Source: CAZQEZ01 sp964592475
GTDB taxonomy: Bacteria > Bacteroidota > Bacteroidia > Cytophagales > Cyclobacteriaceae
DNA: 10,156 nucleotides
Direction of reading: 5' to 3'
Assembly (NCBI GenBank): GCA_964592475.1
Contig: CAZQEZ010000140.1
Span: forward strand, 1 to 10,156
The notes beneath the pieces are model-generated. The model made no database searches and was not told the origin of the DNA. It saw nothing but the letters and a program-made list of their open reading frames with translations. Shown here piece by piece: positions 7,812-10,156 of the stretch. Both the position numbers and the translations under genes were made by a program. How positions within the stretch are numbered: position 1 is the stretch's first letter; the number at the start of each line of letters is the position of its first letter.

Positions 7812-9053
7812 ATGAAAATATCGGTCAGTAAATTAGCTAATTATGTTGGGTTATTGCTGCTGGTTACGGCATGTAAAGTGAGTCAGCCGAAACCCCCTAA
7901 GCCAGTTTCACTGGCCCAGGGAGATACCTTGAAAATGGTAATTGTTGATTCGTTACAGTTGAAGCCGGATTCAGTAGTAGTTATTGTGAGAGATACTGTG
8001 CCTGAGCCCAATTATCCCGACACTGTAGATTTAAAGGTGTTTAAACTAGCACCGGATACGGTAACTATTATCGGAGTAGGGGATATAATGATGGGTACTA
8101 ATTTTCCTTCGGCCAATTATTTGCCACCCAACGATGGCCGCGATCTGTTAAAAGATGTAATTCCTGTACTGCAAAATGCGGACGTTACTTTTGGTAACCT
8201 GGAAGGGGTAATACTTGATGAAGGAGGAATTCAAAAAAATTGCTCCAACCCGGATCTATGCTACTTATTTCGCACGCCTGAAAAGTACATACATCACTTG
8301 CTGGCTGCAGGATTTGACGTCATGAGTATGGCCAACAACCACGCCGGCGATTTTGGGAATCCTGGAAGGATAAATACCATGAAGGTGCTTAAAGAAGCCG
8401 GGCTGCATTTTTCCGGGTTGCTAAGCACTCCTTATACCACCTTTGAAGAAAAAGGAATTAAATATGGCTTCGTGGCTTTTTCGCCTAATACAGGCACAGT
8501 AAGTATAAATGATTTACCTAATGCCAAAAAGATTGTAGCTCACCTGGATTCTATCAGCGATATAGTGATTGTATCTTTTCATGGTGGAGCCGAAGGGAAA
8601 AAGCACCAGCATGTAACCCGTAAAAGCGAATACTTCTATGGTGAAAACAGGGGTAATGTATATCAGTTTGCTCATGCTTTAATTGATGAAGGTGCTGATG
8701 TTATTTTTGGGCACGGTCCTCATGTGACCAGGGCTTTGGAAGTGTATAAAGATAGATTTATCATTTATAGTCTTGGTAATTTTTGTACCTATGCCCGTTT
8801 CAATTTAAGTGGAGAAAATGGTATTGCACCCATTATGAAAGTATATACTGACAAAAAGGGAGCCTTTCATAAAGCAGATATTATTCCAATTTATCAGCCA
8901 GGAGAGGGCGGACCCCGCCTTGATCCTTACAAGCGTGCAATAGAAACACTGCAAAGGCTCACCAGTAATGATTTTCCTGAATTAAATATTATAATTAGTG
9001 ATAACGGTGAAGTGATAATGCCTGATAAAAAACTTATAGGCATTTCAGAGTAA
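7812..9053 (+). CDS. CapA-family putative metallophosphatase-fold lipoprotein
   Basis: Complete, 413 residues. The N-terminus is a lipoprotein signal peptide with lipobox V-T-A-C ending at C21. The residues after C21 (KVSQPKPPK) lack the acidic cluster of the Bacteroidetes surface-export signal, so a periplasm-facing lipoprotein is more likely. Residues about 22-82 are a linker rich in Pro, Val and Asp. The CapA/PGA_cap domain (PF09587) runs from about 83: VGDIMMG (89-95), FGNLEG (127-132), MANNHAGDFG (173-182), FHGGAEG (256-262), FGHGPHVTRALEVY (299-312) and IYSLGNF (318-324). This fold resembles calcineurin-like phosphoesterases with conserved Asp, Asn and His. Founder CapA proteins take part in poly-gamma-glutamate capsule synthesis, but most family members are uncharacterised, and no capB or capC gene is nearby. 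Its place 24 bp behind an M23 peptidase suggests an envelope role. The substrate is unknown. Confidence 0.9.
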   Translation: MKISVSKLANYVGLLLLVTACKVSQPKPPKPVSLAQGDTLKMVIVDSLQLKPDSVVVIVRDTVPEPNYPDTVDLKVFKLAPDTVTIIGVGDIMMGTNFPSANYLPPNDGRDLLKDVIPVLQNADVTFGNLEGVILDEGGIQKNCSNPDLCYLFRTPEKYIHHLLAAGFDVMSMANNHAGDFGNPGRINTMKVLKEAGLHFSGLLSTPYTTFEEKGIKYGFVAFSPNTGTVSINDLPNAKKIVAHLDSISDIVIVSFHGGAEGKKHQHVTRKSEYFYGENRGNVYQFAHALIDEGADVIFGHGPHVTRALEVYKDRFIIYSLGNFCTYARFNLSGENGIAPIMKVYTDKKGAFHKADIIPIYQPGEGGPRLDPYKRAIETLQRLTSNDFPELNIIISDNGEVIMPDKKLIGISE

Positions 9054-9086
9054 AAACGTGTAGAATTTTTTCTAATTAATAGTCTG

Positions 9087-9422
9087 GTGCCTTACAAAGA
9101 AAAAGAAATTGTAAAAAAATATTATTCAATTGGAGAAGTGGCAGAAGAACTTAATGTGGCTACTTCACTGATAAGGTTTTGGGAAGGTGAATTTGATAAT
9201 CTTAAACCCAAAAAAAACCGAAAAGGCAATCGGCAATTTACCCAGGAAGATATAGAAAACTTAAAATTGATTTACCATCTGGTAAAAGAAAAGGGATATA
9301 CACTACAAGGGGCAAAAGAAATTATTAAGTCAGATGTAAAAACTGCAAAAGACCAACTCAATGTTATCAATTCTTTAAAAAAAGTTAAGTCTTTTCTGGA
9401 AGAGCTTAAAGAAAAGTTATAA
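9087..9422 (+). CDS. Small MerR-family transcriptional regulator (GTG start)
   Basis: Complete, 111 residues. The frame is open back to the capA stop at 9051-9053 but contains no ATG; the GTG at 9087 gives the N-terminus MPYKEKEIVKKYYSIGEVAE, which I recognise as typical of Bacteroidota MerR proteins, so this start is chosen over internal codons. Residues about 12-80 are the winged helix-turn-helix: YSIGEVAEELNV followed by TSLIRFWEGEF, a wing with KKNRKGNRQFT, then EDIENLKLIYHLVKEKGYTL. The C-terminal 30 residues are a short helix (likely the dimerisation coil) with no cysteines or evident effector domain, so no metal or ligand can be proposed. It lies 33 bp after the CapA-family gene and ends 2 bp before dprA, so it is probably co-transcribed with both. 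The target genes are unknown. Confidence 0.92.
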   Translation: MPYKEKEIVKKYYSIGEVAEELNVATSLIRFWEGEFDNLKPKKNRKGNRQFTQEDIENLKLIYHLVKEKGYTLQGAKEIIKSDVKTAKDQLNVINSLKKVKSFLEELKEKL

Positions 9423-9424
9423 AA

Positions 9425-10156
9425 ATGAACCATGACAAACTATACCAGGTAGCATTATCTTTTGTGCCTGGCATTGGCGATGTAAATACTAAACAACTTA
9501 TCAGCTACTGCGGCTCTGCTGAGGCCATTTTCAAATCTAATAAAAGTAAACTGAACAGCATTCCTGGAATAGGTGGTAAAACTATTCAAGCCATTAATAA
9601 TCACAATACCTTACAAAAAGCTGAAAAACTGATCTCCAGCTGTGAAAAGGAAGAAGTAAAAATCCTTTTCTATACCGATAAGGAATATCCCGGTAGGCTC
9701 AAGCAAATCATGGACAGCCCTCCGCTGCTTTTTGTAAAAGGCAATGCCGATTTGAATGCCCGGAAAATAGTAGCCATTGTGGGTACCCGGCAAGCTACCG
9801 AATACGGTAAGGAATTTACCGAAAAGCTGGTGGAGGGTCTTAAACCTCATAATGCCCTGATCGTGAGTGGACTGGCCTATGGTATTGATATTCAGGCACA
9901 TAAGGCAGCTTTAAAATATGAATTACCTACGCTCGGTATCATGGGTTCAGGATTAAATGTAATTTATCCGGCACCACATAAAAATACGGTGATGCAAATG
10001 CTGCTCAGCAATAGCAGCATCATGAGCGAATATCCGCTGGATACCAAGCCCGATGCCCATAATTTTCCCAGCCGCAACCGCATTATTGCCGGTATTGCCG
10101 ATGCGCTGGTAGTAGTAGAGGCAGCACATAGAGGTGGGGCTTTGATCACTGCCGAA
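9425..10156 (+). CDS. dprA: DNA-processing protein DprA (C-terminus cut off by window edge)
   Basis: The first 244 codons are open from the ATG at 9425 to the window end. DprA binds incoming single-stranded DNA in the cytoplasm, protects it and loads RecA during natural transformation. Residues about 10-55 form a helix-hairpin-helix/SAM-like region with two PGIG turns (FVPGIG and SIPGIG). The Rossmann-like DNA-binding domain follows: VAIVGTRQATEYG near 117-129, SGLAYGIDIQAHKAAL near 148-163, GSGLNVIYPAPH near 173-184, and SRNRIIAGIADALVVVEA followed by GGALITAE at the right edge. The family is usually about 360-380 residues, so roughly the last third, including any C-terminal winged-helix domain, lies outside. 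It follows the MerR gene by 2 bp. The frame and key motifs are intact; no other competence gene is visible here. Confidence 0.96.
   Translation, partial: MNHDKLYQVALSFVPGIGDVNTKQLISYCGSAEAIFKSNKSKLNSIPGIGGKTIQAINNHNTLQKAEKLISSCEKEEVKILFYTDKEYPGRLKQIMDSPPLLFVKGNADLNARKIVAIVGTRQATEYGKEFTEKLVEGLKPHNALIVSGLAYGIDIQAHKAALKYELPTLGIMGSGLNVIYPAPHKNTVMQMLLSNSSIMSEYPLDTKPDAHNFPSRNRIIAGIADALVVVEAAHRGGALITAE

Overview
The window looks like a chromosomal piece of a Bacteroidota genome, probably of the Cytophagales kind. The evidence is moderate-to-low GC, AT-rich leaders with almost no Shine-Dalgarno sequences, two candidate TAnnTTTG-type -7 elements, and Bacteroidota-style protein versions, such as a short MerR protein beginning MPYKEKEI. 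The genus cannot be named from sequence reading alone.

Left part (1-2325): a secreted FAD-dependent oxidoreductase on the minus strand runs off the left edge, so its C-terminus is missing. Its open frame covers bases 1-1549. It is followed by a 150-codon plus-strand ORF (1786-2238) that is not an ordinary gene. Its middle resembles an internal piece of a GH115 alpha-glucuronidase, and its end resembles the C-terminal part of a type I restriction HsdR subunit. I read it as a scar where two unrelated genes were deleted and joined.

Centre (2326-6660): two complete minus-strand housekeeping genes, the RNA ligase rtcB and alanyl-tRNA synthetase alaS. They are separated by 285 bp holding a compact three-hairpin intergenic repeat (3798-3874).

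Right part (6810-10156): a tightly packed plus-strand cluster diverging from alaS. It encodes a membrane-anchored M23 peptidase, a CapA-family lipoprotein, a small MerR-type regulator with a GTG start, and dprA, which is cut by the right edge. The gaps are 24, 33 and 2 bp, so one operon is likely. The first two genes concern the cell envelope; the last two are a DNA-binding regulator and the RecA loader for incoming single-stranded DNA.

I see no tRNA, rRNA, CRISPR array or intact mobile element, and no complete undescribed system. The two signals that most deserve a second look are the GH115/HsdR chimeric remnant and the three-hairpin repeat.
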